Part shown: piece by piece, positions 10,910 to 21,220 of the stretch | How the letters are laid out: every line of letters starts with the position of its first letter | Numbering within the stretch: the stretch's first letter is position 1 | Source: Bin25 sp965221765 | GTDB taxonomy: Bacteria > Bacteroidota > Bacteroidia > Flavobacteriales > Flavobacteriaceae | NCBI GenBank assembly: GCA_965221765.1 | Contig: OZ244911.1 | Coordinates: 248,001 to 312,000, forward strand | Direction of reading: 5' to 3' | Length of the DNA: 64,000 bases | Notes under the pieces: generated by a model | Told to the model about the DNA's origin: nothing | The model's database searches: none | The model's input: only the letters and a program-made list of their open reading frames with translations | Made by a program: the position numbers and the translations under genes

Positions 10910-11467
10910 TTATTTTTCCAATTGAATCCTCTTTTTTTCATTCTCATCGATTTTCCTTCTAGAGTGATTCTGTGGGATGAATTGACTAATGGATCGCGTA
11001 TGGCATCGGCAATCGTTCTTTCACCGATTAGGCCAGGAGGCGACAGGTATCTGTCCAACCATGATGGTTGAATGAACATCATAATGCTCATCCATCAGGT
11101 CCATCAAGGACTCTCTGGTTATTCGACCCAAGCCATGTAAACCAAAATCATCGATAATCAACACATCGATTTTCAATAGTTTGCTCAATAGGGTAAAGGA
11201 GGTGCCCTCCTGTTTTGCTTGACGCAGTTCTCTAAAAAGAATCGAAGTCTTTCGATACCATGCTTGATGACCAAGAGCTTGTGCTAAATAACTTTTACCG
11301 CCCCCGTTAGTCCTGGGTGTCTTTTGCCCTTGGTGCAATGCAATACGATCACGGTGAACATAGATTTCAATTGTTAGATCACTGTAATGAATTTCGACAC
11401 GTTGCCCGACATAGCCATGTGGCATACTATAATACGATGTATTAGGTGTAAAGTAAAAACATCCCAT
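10910..11467 (-). pseudogene. istB: IS21-family helper ATPase IstB, decayed
   Basis: On the minus strand two overlapping frames give an IstB-like protein. A Walker A region is visible (GGGKSYLAQALGHQAW; the usual TGTGKS has become TNGGGKS), followed by Walker B LLKIDVLIIDDFGL and LMDEHYDVHSTIMVGQIPV. After a frame change near 11050 come GERTIADAIRDPLVNSSHRI and EGKSMR, the standard IstB C-terminus. The N-terminus is short and does not resemble a full IstB, and the frame is broken at least once. It lies just downstream of the istA relic, as expected for IS21. Confidence 0.85.
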
Positions 11468-11469
11468 GG

Positions 11470-12468
11470 AGGGTTCATTGACTGAACTTTTTTGGAACGT
11501 ATTTATTAGTAGGAAGGGTTTTCAAAAAAGACTTTTCAGAAGTCAGGAACAACTCTTTCCCACTGACGCCTTGTCGCTGTAAAAGGCTTTGATTGTGTTT
11601 TGAGTAATTGCATGATAGGATCATTTCAATCAGTTAATAAAAAAAAGTCATGCCATCCATGGCGTATTTGATCCGTTGATAAACTAAAGAAATCGCATCC
11701 TGATCTGTTGGGCGATACGCTCTAGTCAAGCAGACCACTGTCTGATAGTGATTGGCAAAATCTTTGAATTCTCGATGGACTTTGGAGCCCTGTTTGGTGG
11801 ACTCGATCCACCGCGGCTTTAAGGTTGTCGAGAACCATCATTTGAGGCACACCACCATAAAAAGCCAACGCCCCTAGACAGCAACAAATCAAATCGGATC
11901 GTTGTTGACTCCGACAAGCTTGAACATCGGGGTATTGACGATGGGGAAGAATGGCTATAAATAATTCCACATCTTGTTTTTTTGCAGTCGATTTATCCGT
12001 GATTTGAAGCTTTTTACCCGAAAAATCAATGTACATTTTCTCACCTATGTAGAGGTTGCGATTTTTTCATCGAGACACCAAGCTGTGCATATGTCTTTTT
12101 ATAAAGAGCTATCAATTGGTTATATCCATAGAGGGATGCCTCGCCGTATTAGCCTATTCCTTATAATGGTATAAGGATGTAACACCAGGCTTTTTGTGGT
12201 TTTGAGGCATCTTCTCGAAAGAACCTAGAAGAGCGTCATAACGAGATAAATCGGTCTCTTGAGGCAATAAAAACAAACGCTCTATAGCCGCGTTATCCAT
12301 CGAACTTAGTTCTTCGAAGGGGTGTGAACTTTCTTTGACCGTTTTTACATATCGACTGATTGTATTACGTGCAATACCAGTCGCCCGAGCCATCGAAGGA
12401 ATACTTAAACCCTTCAAGTGACCAATGATGATTTGTTTGAAATCCATGGATTTAATTTTTATTGACAT
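11470..12468 (-). pseudogene. istA: IS21-family transposase IstA, decayed
   Basis: The N-terminal part (12154-12468) is a helix-turn-helix DNA-binding segment, FKQIIIGHLKGLSIPSMAR then TGIARNTISRYVK. The catalytic core follows at 11722-12036 with MYIDFSGKKLQI, QYPDVQACRSQQRSD and the GGVPQMMVLDNLKAAV block that carries a catalytic Asp in IS21 transposases. A weak C-terminal trace (DAISLVYQRIKYA) can be read near 11660-11700. Frames are broken at about 12040-12150 and again after 11722. The relic fills the gap between the two uptake modules, and its orientation is opposite to theirs. Confidence 0.85.
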
Positions 12469-13075
12469 TGAAAAAAATGAAAAATTATTCCGAAAGTTAG
12501 CCTTAAGTAAGATGACTCAATTACACTGAAATACAAAGTATTAGCCAATCGAAATCAAAATACTCTAGTAAAAACGAATCGATTGTCTCTATGAATCCTT
12601 AGGGATTTTTTGACTACTAAATCAAAGATCACCAAAAAGGCGTGGGTATCAATGATTTCTTAATCGAGTTGTATCAAAGAGTCCTATCAAACTAGAGCGA
12701 TAAATACGGGTTTCATTAGTATTTTAGAAGGATGCTTTGTGGTCGGTTATTACTTTTCCAGTACCATCTAGATGGACTTGTATTTGGAAACGTGATACAA
12801 ACTTTCGAACGATATAGTGGTCTCCAAATACGAACCAAAGCAGTTAGTTTAAAAGAAATTAGAGCCGTTGCAGATTTTTTTATTTGATTGAGTATGCATA
12901 AGAAAAGTCGACTTATCGATGACGCTGATATCAATTATAAATGGTTGGAGAAATACATTCGGATCCCCACTGAACCATCGAAAGGATGGTTTCATGAGAT
13001 AATAAATTGGGATAATACATTCGAATTTTAATTTCGAATAAAAAAATTAATTTAGTGAAAATTCAGTCAATCGAG
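12469..13075. other. Unidentified coding relic upstream of sigma factor 2
   Basis: Plus-strand frames between about 12740 and 13030 give protein-like text (QTFERYSGLQIRTKA, then KEIRAVADFFI, then DADINYKWLEKYIRIP) interrupted by stops, which looks like a decayed gene rather than plain spacer. I do not recognise the family. The last 50 bp should hold the sigma factor promoter, but no clear -33/-7 pair is visible. Confidence 0.35.
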
Positions 13076-13642
13076 ATGAACAATCTGAAAAAACACGAGA
13101 TTAAATCTTTGGTAATTGAATTGCAAAAAGGCAATAAGAAAGCTTTTAAATCTCTCTTTGATATCTTTCATTTGAGAGTGTATCATTATATTCTCTCGTT
13201 TGTAAAATCTTTCCAAACTGCTGAAGATTTGACTCAAGAGATTTTTCTTAAAGTATGGACGAAGAGGATTCAATTGAATGATAACAAAGATTTTTCCTCT
13301 TTTCTGTTTGTAATGACACGCAATCTTGTCTATGATCACTTACGAAAATCAAAAAGCAAACGGGAGTTTATTAAAAAATATTTCGAATTTAAAGAAATGC
13401 AATTGTCCTATTCAACGGACGATATAGTACAATTGAACGAATATGAAAGGTATTTGAACCAAATCATTAAAAAACTACCCAAACAAAAACAAAAAATATA
13501 CATCTTGTCTCGAAAAGAGGGGAAAAACAATCAAGAAATCGCACAAATTCTTGGAATTACGACCAAATCGGTAAAAAACAGCCTATGGGAAACATTAAAA
13601 ATCATAAAAGAACAACTGAAGCCTATAATTTATAATAACTAG
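13076..13642 (+). CDS. ECF RNA polymerase sigma factor, FecI type (module 2)
   Basis: This sigma factor heads the second uptake module. I place the start at the ATG at 13076, giving 188 residues (MNNLKKHEIKSLV), because this lines up with the start of the module 1 paralogue (MKNLKKKDIKLLV); an upstream GTG at 13055 is also open. Region 2 is seen as DLTQEIFLKVW and FLFVMTRNLVYDHLRK, and region 4 as NQEIAQILGITTKSVKNSL. Unlike module 1, about 1.1 kb with no intact gene separates it from its FecR partner, so the pair may no longer share a transcript. Confidence 0.93.
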   Translation: MNNLKKHEIKSLVIELQKGNKKAFKSLFDIFHLRVYHYILSFVKSFQTAEDLTQEIFLKVWTKRIQLNDNKDFSSFLFVMTRNLVYDHLRKSKSKREFIKKYFEFKEMQLSYSTDDIVQLNEYERYLNQIIKKLPKQKQKIYILSRKEGKNNQEIAQILGITTKSVKNSLWETLKIIKEQLKPIIYNN

Positions 13643-14744
13643 CGACCTGTATTGGTTGTAGTCCTTGGAAATAAGTTATTAATTTTAGTTTTTCTCTGTA
13701 TTGTGATATTTCGTTGAATCGATCGGTTAATTTTGACGGATTCATGGAGAATTTCAAATAATTTATTATCCAAGAATTTTTCTTATGTTTCTACGAATAT
13801 CTGCACAATAAGATATGGTTTATGGTGACAATTTTTCCTATAATGGGATGCCTCTTTTCGGTATTTATTGGCACATGGCAATATCAATAAAGTAGCCTTT
13901 GCTTTTTCATGACAAACAAAGGGATAGGAGCCTTGATTGTCGCATCACATGCTTACCCAAATGGGATCTCTCTGTTTTTGATAGGACCACGATTATTTAG
14001 GTCGATAAATTCTTCCAAAGCACCTCTCATTCTCTATCCATCAACAACTTGCTCTTGCTCATGGTTCTCGGTTAATCATAATTCTTTACTCGCCTGCCTA
14101 TTTTTTAAGGGCTTTGGAGCGGTGCTTAATTTTTCTTAGAATGATACATGGGCAGGGACGGCTTTGGTCCAATCATGACTTTTAATAAATCTTAGGCTGT
14201 TTTCACTTTCTTGCCGATTTTTTTCTCAAAAGCCCTTTTTATGGTAGTAGTGGCATGATGGGGTCTAAGAATACTTTTTTTATCGTTCTATGGTGTGAGA
14301 GCAATGTTTGTTATCATCCTATATCAATTAAGCGATGCAGTTGTATATCAGAGAAGGGTAGGGAGACGATGGTTAAAATGATTGTATTTTCCGTTGGTTA
14401 TGTTATGGATGAGTAGTTGGATTTGCTGATTACGGCAAAAAATTTGAATCGGGTTTAATTTTTTTTAATCCTATTTCTGTTCTATCAGAATGACTTTGAT
14501 GTATTATTTCATCATAAAATAGGGATAGTAAAAGGCAAGAAATGAAGAAAAAATACAGAACACTTATAAGTGTCAGATGATAACTCAAACCATTTGATAT
14601 AAATGCCGTCACTTCTGATATTTAGTTTTTTAGATGGCACATCGAATTTCTAATACCATAGATTAAATTCTCATTTCATGGGACTTTACTAGCGATATAT
14701 CGTATTGTATAATAAGAATCATAAATACAAATAATAGTTTTTAA
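13643..14744. other. Long spacer between sigma factor 2 and fecR 2, with a decayed gene trace
   Basis: No intact gene is visible. On the minus strand around 13900-14050 the text GALEEFIDLNNRGPIKNREI followed by PIPLFVMKKQR can be read with a stop between, suggesting a decayed gene I cannot name. Module 1 has only 174 bp at this position, so about 900 bp has been inserted or has decayed here. A 60-residue open frame at 14430-14612 has no supporting feature. Confidence 0.4.
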
Positions 14745-15917
14745 ATGTCAGACAAAAAAATAAAAGATTTACTTTCTAAATATACTAACGATACTGCGAA
14801 TAAAGAAGAACTTGAAGTACTGTATAGTTTTTTGAAGAGTAAGCAGAATACGGATCAAATGAGAGAAGCATTAGATCATTATTGGAAAATATCGGCGAAT
14901 AAGGATTTTAATGATAAGAATATTTCATCCAATGAATTATTTGAGAAAATCATGAATCAAGTTCACCTCAAAGAACGAGTGTCATTAAAAAAGAAAAAGT
15001 ATTGGCCCACATGGTCAAAAGTTGCTGCAGTAGCCATCGGTATGATTGTATTGGCGGGATATGGTTATTTCAGAATAAACCAAGAGGAAGTTTTAGTTAT
15101 TCCAGATGAAAGCATCACTTTAGAACTAGATGATGGCTCCATAGAAGTGATTCATGATGACGGTTCTAAGAGTTTGGTGGATAAAAAAGGGAATGTTATT
15201 GGTAGTCACTATGGAAATAAATTAGTATATAATGCTCAAGGAATTTCAGAAGAGTTAACGCATAATACATTAACAGTACCAAATGGAAAAAGATTTGAAT
15301 TACTACTTTCTGATGGCAGTTTAATACATCTCAATTCTGGAAGTTCAATAAAATATCCCGTTGACTTTGTAAATTCTAAAGGCATGAGACAGGTTTATTT
15401 GAATGGGGAGGCCTACTTTAAAGTAGCAAAAGATGAAACAATGCCCTTTGTTGTCAACACAGAAGGTATTGATGTACAAGTGTTAGGTACGGAGTTCAAT
15501 GTCTCTTCTTATGCCGATAACGCTTCTACCCAGGTGGTTTTAGTTGAAGGTTCTGTACAATTAACCAATAATTCGGCCCTTACCACAGATCAATCTCCTT
15601 TGATTTTACAAAAAGGCTATAAAGGACAATTAAGCAAAGAATTAAATGCCGAGATATTTGTTGAAAAAGTAGAAATAGAACAATATATCTCATGGCGATA
15701 TGGTCATCTTTTGTTTAGATCAAGTTCTTTGGAAAACATGCTCAAAACCTTTGAGAGACATTATAACATCACCATTTTAAATCATAGTGAAGAGTTGAAT
15801 GACATTTTATTCAACGCAACGTTTAAACAAGAACCGATTGAAAATGTTTTGAGGTATCTCGATAAAATTTTAGGCTTAGATTATCAAATTAAAGACAATA
15901 CGGTAATCATCTACTGA
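14745..15917 (+). CDS. FecR-family anti-sigma factor (module 2)
   Basis: This 390-residue protein mirrors the module 1 FecR: a cytoplasmic N-terminus (LLSKYTNDTANKEELEVLY), one membrane helix at about residues 87-106 (VAAVAIGMIVLAGYGYF), a FecR domain at about 180-290 (PNGKRFELLLSDGSLIHLNSG in two parts, VLGTEFNVSSY) and a C-terminal DUF4974 domain (SLENMLKTFERHYNI). It should hold or activate sigma factor 2 in response to the STN domain of the following SusC. The two FecR proteins are close throughout, so the modules come from one ancestral duplication. Confidence 0.93.
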   Translation: MSDKKIKDLLSKYTNDTANKEELEVLYSFLKSKQNTDQMREALDHYWKISANKDFNDKNISSNELFEKIMNQVHLKERVSLKKKKYWPTWSKVAAVAIGMIVLAGYGYFRINQEEVLVIPDESITLELDDGSIEVIHDDGSKSLVDKKGNVIGSHYGNKLVYNAQGISEELTHNTLTVPNGKRFELLLSDGSLIHLNSGSSIKYPVDFVNSKGMRQVYLNGEAYFKVAKDETMPFVVNTEGIDVQVLGTEFNVSSYADNASTQVVLVEGSVQLTNNSALTTDQSPLILQKGYKGQLSKELNAEIFVEKVEIEQYISWRYGHLLFRSSSLENMLKTFERHYNITILNHSEELNDILFNATFKQEPIENVLRYLDKILGLDYQIKDNTVIIY

Positions 15918-16115
15918 ATGCTCTATAAGTGAAATCCTAATATCATTTCTAATTGAATTGATAATAAAAAGTGTACAAACAAGCCCATGATTGAAGTAAA
16001 AATAGGGAGTATAAATTAAAAAAATATAAAAAGTCGAAAAATGCTTCAAACAATTTCCGACAGAATAGAATATGATTCAAATGAGATACAATAACCATAA
16101 ATGGATTAAATAAAT

Positions 16116-19100
16116 ATGAAAAAATCACCTAGATTAAGTATGCTTTTCTTGCGAAAAATGAAACTTGATTTAAAAATGAAGCTTACAGGGGTATTCATTT
16201 TGTCTTTTGTAGTCAATCTGAATGCTACCACAACGTATTCACAAAAGACTAGAATTAGTCTCAATCGAGATCTTATAACGATTGAAGCGGTCTTGAATGA
16301 GATTGAAAAGAACACAGATTTCAGTTTTGTTTATAAACTTGATGATGTTAATCTGCAAAGAAAAGTATCTGTTGACATGAAAAATAAACGGTTAAATACC
16401 ATTTTAGAATTTCTATTTGATAAAACGGATACTGAATTTTTAATCTTTGATAAACAGGTTATTCTCAGAAAAGAAACGGTTAATGAAGTACAATCCATTG
16501 AAATGGATGGAATAAAATCTGAAATGATACAGTTTTCGGTCCGAGGAAGGATAAATGATGAAACAGGTCAACCCTTACCTGGAGCCACTGTAATAGAAAG
16601 GGGAACGACCAATGGAACACAATCAGACCTTGATGGTAATTTCATTATAAACCTCCAAAATGAAGATGCCGTATTAATAATTTCATATATCGGATTAAAA
16701 ACGCTTGAAGTTGAAGTCAATGGACAAACACAATTCAATATCGTTCTTCAAGAAGACACCGCAGGATTGGATGAAGTAGTTCTGATAGGATATGGTACCG
16801 CCAAGAGGTCTGACGTAACAGGAGCACTTGAAAGAGTAGATGCTGATGCTTTGACTGCTTTTCCAGTGGCTAATGTTGAACAAGGATTAAAAGGTCGTGC
16901 TGCAGGGGTTAATGTCGTCCAAACATCAGGACAACCTGGAGCACCTGTTTCAGTACAAATTCGGGGTGGAAACTCCATAACCGGTGATAATAGCCCATTA
17001 TATGTATTAGATGGCTTTCCGATTTCTAGAGGATTAGATTTTCTTAATCCTTCTGATGTCCAATCGATTGATATTCTCAAGGATGCATCCGCGACAGCTA
17101 TATATGGTGCAAGAGGTGCTAATGGGGTGATTATCATTACTACAAAATCCGGACAGGCCGGTAAAAGTTCTATTGAATGGCATAGTTATTATAGTATTCA
17201 AGAGGTTATCAACACGTATGACTTACTTGATGGGGAACAATATGCACAAATAGCCAATACTAAATTTACCAATAGTGGAGAACAACCCCCCTTTAATTTA
17301 GGTAGTCTAGATAATCCCAATACGGATTGGCAAGATGTGATTTTTAGGACGGCTCCTATTCAAAATCATAATCTAACATTTAATGGTGGTAATGAAAAGA
17401 CTACATACTCGACATCATTCAATTATTTCCAACAAGAAGGGATTATTATAAGTTCAGGTTTGGAAAGAGGATCTTTACGACTAAATATTAACCATCAAGT
17501 AAATGATGGGGTCAGATTAACCACGAGCATGGTAGGGACTCGAGAGCATAATCAAAATGCTACGGTAAATAATGGCACCAGAGGGAACAATGTATTTTCA
17601 GCTGCTTTGGCAGCTTCGCCTTTAGTGAGGCCCTTGGATCAAAATGGAAGTCCAACCATCTTGTCAGAATTTACCATAGGCCCGAATGTCCTTCAAAATC
17701 CACTATCGTTTGCTGAAGTCCGGAATGATGATTATTCAACCACAATCTTTGCTAATGCATCCATTGAATTTCAATTAACAGATTATTTGAAACTGAGAAT
17801 AGCTGGTGGGACTGAACAAGACTTTGCAGAAAGAAATTTTTATTCTCCAAGTTCTTTGACATTGACTTCACCAACTGGAACAGCAAGAACTATATTTTCT
17901 AGAAATATCTCATATCTCAATGAAAATACGTTATCCTTTGATAAGATCTTAGGCAATGGTAGAGATAATATATCAGCTGTTTTTGGTTTTACCTTTCAAA
18001 ATTTCGAAAATAAGTTCAATCAGCAAGGTGGCGTTGGATTTATCAATGATATTCTAGAGAATAATGCTTTGGGTTCAGCACAAACCACGAGCCCGAATAT
18101 ATCGAGTGTCAATGAAAGTAAATTATTGTCTTGGCTAGGCCGTATTAATTATAGTTTGAATGACAAATATTTATTTACAGCAAGTATTAGAGCGGATGGT
18201 TCTTCAAGGTTTGGAGAAAATAATAAATGGGCTGTTTTTCCATCGGGAGCTTTTGCTTGGAAGTTAAATAATGAACCTTTTCTTCAGGATAGTGAAACCA
18301 TTTCAGACCTTAAATTGAGATTGAGCTATGGAGAAACCGGCAATCAATCCATTCCACCTTTTGGTTCTTTAGATCGATTGGCCCCAGTGATAGCAAGTTT
18401 TGGTGGATCTGATGTGGTTGGTTTTGCCCCTTCTCAATTGCCTAATGAAGATTTAAAGTGGGAAACGACGGCTCAATTTGATGCTGGTATTGATATTGCT
18501 TTACATGATGGAAAGTACCGTTTCACATTGGATTTTTATGACAAACAAACAAGAGATTTATTGGTATTAGTTCCTTTGGCTGGTTCAACAGGTTTTAGCG
18601 AGCAGTTGGTCAATGCAGGAGATATCAAAAATACGGGTATAGAATTTTCGGCAGCAGCCGATTTTGAATTTGGTCAATTAGAATGGAATGTATCGGGTCA
18701 AATTTCAATGAACCAGAATGAGGTTACTGAATTGCCATCTGATATTTTCTTGACTCAAGATTTCCGTCTTCTGACTAGTTTAGCAAGAGTTGGTCAACCT
18801 CTAGGCGTTTTCTATGGTTTTGTTGAAGATGGCTTGGAATCCGATGGAGAAATTAAATATATGGATTTTGATAGCGATGGCGTCATCAGCAATAAAGATC
18901 AAAGAGTTATTGGTGATCCATATCCTGATTTTATAATTGGATTGAATAATACGTTTAGTTGGAACAAATTTCAATTAAACATGTATTGGCAGGGTTCTAT
19001 TGGGAACGAATTATTTTGGGAAACAGGAAATAATGTGGCCAATTCTTTCAATTTTGATGAAAATCAAATTATTGATGTGTTGGATCATTGGTCTCCAGCT

Positions 19101-19421
19101 AATACTAGTGCCCAGTACCCCATCCCTAGTAGTGGAACAGTTTATAGGCCATCAGATCGCTTTGTTCATGATGCTTCCTATGTTCGATTAAAAAACATAC
19201 AATTAACCTATCATGTATCAGCAGGTAGTTTTTTGCCAAATGCAGTTGAATCGTTGCAAGTTTATGTGAGTGGTCAAAATTTGATAACGCTAACCGATTA
19301 TATAGGATTGGATCCGGAAGTTAATACACTTGCCCAGACCGGATCATTTGTTATTGGTGCTGACCGTACGGGTTATCCTTCAGCTAAAATCTATACTCTC
19401 GGACTCAACATTGTATTTTAA
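16116..19421 (+). CDS. SusC/RagA-family TonB-dependent outer-membrane transporter with STN signalling domain (module 2)
   Basis: This 1101-residue outer-membrane transporter carries a signal segment (to about residue 45), an STN domain at about 48-118 (IEAVLNEIEKNTDFSF), a carboxypeptidase-regulatory-like domain at about 142-215 (GQPLPGATVIERGTTNGTQ), a plug at about 225-350 (VVLIGYGTAKRSDVTGA, QIRGGNSITGDN, ATAIYGARGANGVIIITTKSG) and a barrel. The N-terminal signal and STN parts are very like those of module 1, whereas plug and barrel differ, so the two modules share regulatory logic but probably import different substrates. SusD follows directly. The nearby sugar genes suggest a glycan or amino-sugar substrate, by inference only. 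Confidence 0.96.
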   Translation: MKKSPRLSMLFLRKMKLDLKMKLTGVFILSFVVNLNATTTYSQKTRISLNRDLITIEAVLNEIEKNTDFSFVYKLDDVNLQRKVSVDMKNKRLNTILEFLFDKTDTEFLIFDKQVILRKETVNEVQSIEMDGIKSEMIQFSVRGRINDETGQPLPGATVIERGTTNGTQSDLDGNFIINLQNEDAVLIISYIGLKTLEVEVNGQTQFNIVLQEDTAGLDEVVLIGYGTAKRSDVTGALERVDADALTAFPVANVEQGLKGRAAGVNVVQTSGQPGAPVSVQIRGGNSITGDNSPLYVLDGFPISRGLDFLNPSDVQSIDILKDASATAIYGARGANGVIIITTKSGQAGKSSIEWHSYYSIQEVINTYDLLDGEQYAQIANTKFTNSGEQPPFNLGSLDNPNTDWQDVIFRTAPIQNHNLTFNGGNEKTTYSTSFNYFQQEGIIISSGLERGSLRLNINHQVNDGVRLTTSMVGTREHNQNATVNNGTRGNNVFSAALAASPLVRPLDQNGSPTILSEFTIGPNVLQNPLSFAEVRNDDYSTTIFANASIEFQLTDYLKLRIAGGTEQDFAERNFYSPSSLTLTSPTGTARTIFSRNISYLNENTLSFDKILGNGRDNISAVFGFTFQNFENKFNQQGGVGFINDILENNALGSAQTTSPNISSVNESKLLSWLGRINYSLNDKYLFTASIRADGSSRFGENNKWAVFPSGAFAWKLNNEPFLQDSETISDLKLRLSYGETGNQSIPPFGSLDRLAPVIASFGGSDVVGFAPSQLPNEDLKWETTAQFDAGIDIALHDGKYRFTLDFYDKQTRDLLVLVPLAGSTGFSEQLVNAGDIKNTGIEFSAAADFEFGQLEWNVSGQISMNQNEVTELPSDIFLTQDFRLLTSLARVGQPLGVFYGFVEDGLESDGEIKYMDFDSDGVISNKDQRVIGDPYPDFIIGLNNTFSWNKFQLNMYWQGSIGNELFWETGNNVANSFNFDENQIIDVLDHWSPANTSAQYPIPSSGTVYRPSDRFVHDASYVRLKNIQLTYHVSAGSFLPNAVESLQVYVSGQNLITLTDYIGLDPEVNTLAQTGSFVIGADRTGYPSAKIYTLGLNIVF

Positions 19422-19445
19422 ATGATAACCTTTAAAACAGAAGTA

Positions 19446-20909
19446 ATGAAAAAATTATTAATCATATTATTTGTTGGATTATTTGTGATGCGGTGTGAAG
19501 AAAACTTACAAGAAGTTCCAGAAAGTTTTTTGACTCAAAACAATTTTATCAATGATCCAAATTATGCCATTTCCACGCTCAATTCAATCTATGCAACTTT
19601 TGATCGCGGCAATAGTTATCCGCTGATACTGTTTATGGCACTTTTAGAAAATAGAGCAGAATATTCAGACGGTCGAGGGAGTCAAGTACCTATCAGCATT
19701 TATGATAAACCATTGGATAATACCAATCAAGTCCGTGCATTTAATTGTTGGAATGATATTTATAATGGGATTAATAGAGCCAATAATTTATTAGACAATA
19801 TCGATGCCGTTACCGAGTTAGATCCGGGATTAAAGGCCCGCTATATTGCAGAGGCAAAATTTTTACGTGCTTACTTTTATAGTGATTTGGTTAAATATTG
19901 GGGTGCTGTTCCATTAAGAACCAAAGTATTTGTTGATTTAGCGGATTTACCTGCACCAAGAACTCCGGCTGGTGAAATATGGCGTTTTATCATTGATGAA
20001 TTAATCCAAGCCATCCCGGACTTACCGCAGGCGATTCCTCCGACATCAGAAGTGGGTAGAGCCAATGCGTGGGCAGCACGTATGTTACTGGCCAATGCAT
20101 ACTTAAATACACAAGATTGGAATAATGCTAGAGCTCAAGCAGATTTTGTGATTAAAAACAGTCCCTATAGTTTGGTCCAAGTAAATTCTTCAGAAGATTT
20201 TTTAAATATTTATGGACCTGAAGTAACCACCCATTCAGAAGATATATGGTCATTCCAATTTACAGGCGTTAATGGCACTTCATTGCCTACATTTATTGCC
20301 CCTGGTGCCGTACCAGGTTTTTCAGTGGCTGGTTATCGTGCCTGGTTGCCTGTTTCAACATCAATATTAAGCTCTTGGGATAACAATGATTTAAGAAGAA
20401 ATTTTAATTTATACAATGCTCAAGACATCGTCGAAACAGGGGTGACTTTTAGTGAGTGGGCACTGTTTGGTAAATGGCGTGATGGTGGCGCCCCGACAGC
20501 AGGTAGTAATCGTAATAATATCCCAGTATTTCGTTTGGCAGAAGCGTATCTCATCTATGCAGAAGCCTCAAATGAAGTAGAGGCTAGCCCATCAGCCTTA
20601 GCTTATGAACGATTGAATACCATAAGACGCAGAGGATATGGGTTGCCTTTAGGAATATCTAGTGAAATTGATGTGCCATCCGGATTATCATCTAATGAAT
20701 TTAGAAGTAAAGTATTAGAAGAAAGAGCCTATGAATTTGTTTTAGAACTCAAACGATGGAATGACTTATTAAGAACTGGAACTGCTCGTGAGGCTGTGGA
20801 GGCTACTGGAAAGACCTTTATGGATTTCAGTTTACTGTTCCCTATCCCCTTTGATGAAATCAATAATAATCCAGCCTTATCTGAATCCGATCAAAATCCG
20901 GGCTATTGA
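19446..20909 (+). CDS. SusD/RagB-family surface lipoprotein (module 2)
   Basis: This 487-residue substrate-binding lipoprotein pairs with the SusC just upstream. I prefer the ATG at 19446 to the one at 19422 because it begins directly with the signal peptide (MKKLLIILFVGLFVMRC, lipid-anchor Cys at residue 17). Classic RagB/SusD signs follow: FLTQNNFINDPNYA, the CWNDIYNGINRANNLLDNI helix, AEAKFLRAYFYSDLVKYWG, and near the end RLAEAYLIYAEASNE, then ERAYEFVLELKRWNDLLRTG. It belongs to the common SusD type, unlike the SusD-like 2 protein of module 1. Confidence 0.95.
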   Translation: MKKLLIILFVGLFVMRCEENLQEVPESFLTQNNFINDPNYAISTLNSIYATFDRGNSYPLILFMALLENRAEYSDGRGSQVPISIYDKPLDNTNQVRAFNCWNDIYNGINRANNLLDNIDAVTELDPGLKARYIAEAKFLRAYFYSDLVKYWGAVPLRTKVFVDLADLPAPRTPAGEIWRFIIDELIQAIPDLPQAIPPTSEVGRANAWAARMLLANAYLNTQDWNNARAQADFVIKNSPYSLVQVNSSEDFLNIYGPEVTTHSEDIWSFQFTGVNGTSLPTFIAPGAVPGFSVAGYRAWLPVSTSILSSWDNNDLRRNFNLYNAQDIVETGVTFSEWALFGKWRDGGAPTAGSNRNNIPVFRLAEAYLIYAEASNEVEASPSALAYERLNTIRRRGYGLPLGISSEIDVPSGLSSNEFRSKVLEERAYEFVLELKRWNDLLRTGTAREAVEATGKTFMDFSLLFPIPFDEINNNPALSESDQNPGY

Positions 20910-21220
20910 TGGCATCACATAATGGTCATACTCAATAAATGAATTTTTAATTTAGAAGAAAGGGAATGCCTCTATAGGTCTTCTCTTTTTTGATGATCAT
21001 TGGTGAATATTCAATATCAAGTAGCTATGAATACCAATTTATTTTCTGTATTATATAATTGATTTACTATCATTCTGTTTTTGAGAAAGCAAATGCAGTA
21101 TAAAAAAAGCATTAATACAGTTATTTTGTGAATGAGTCCATTCTACTTTTGGATTAGAAGGCCACGATATAGTATCCCCAGATTGAGGGTTTTTATATCT
21201 TTGGGAAAAGAAGCGATGTG

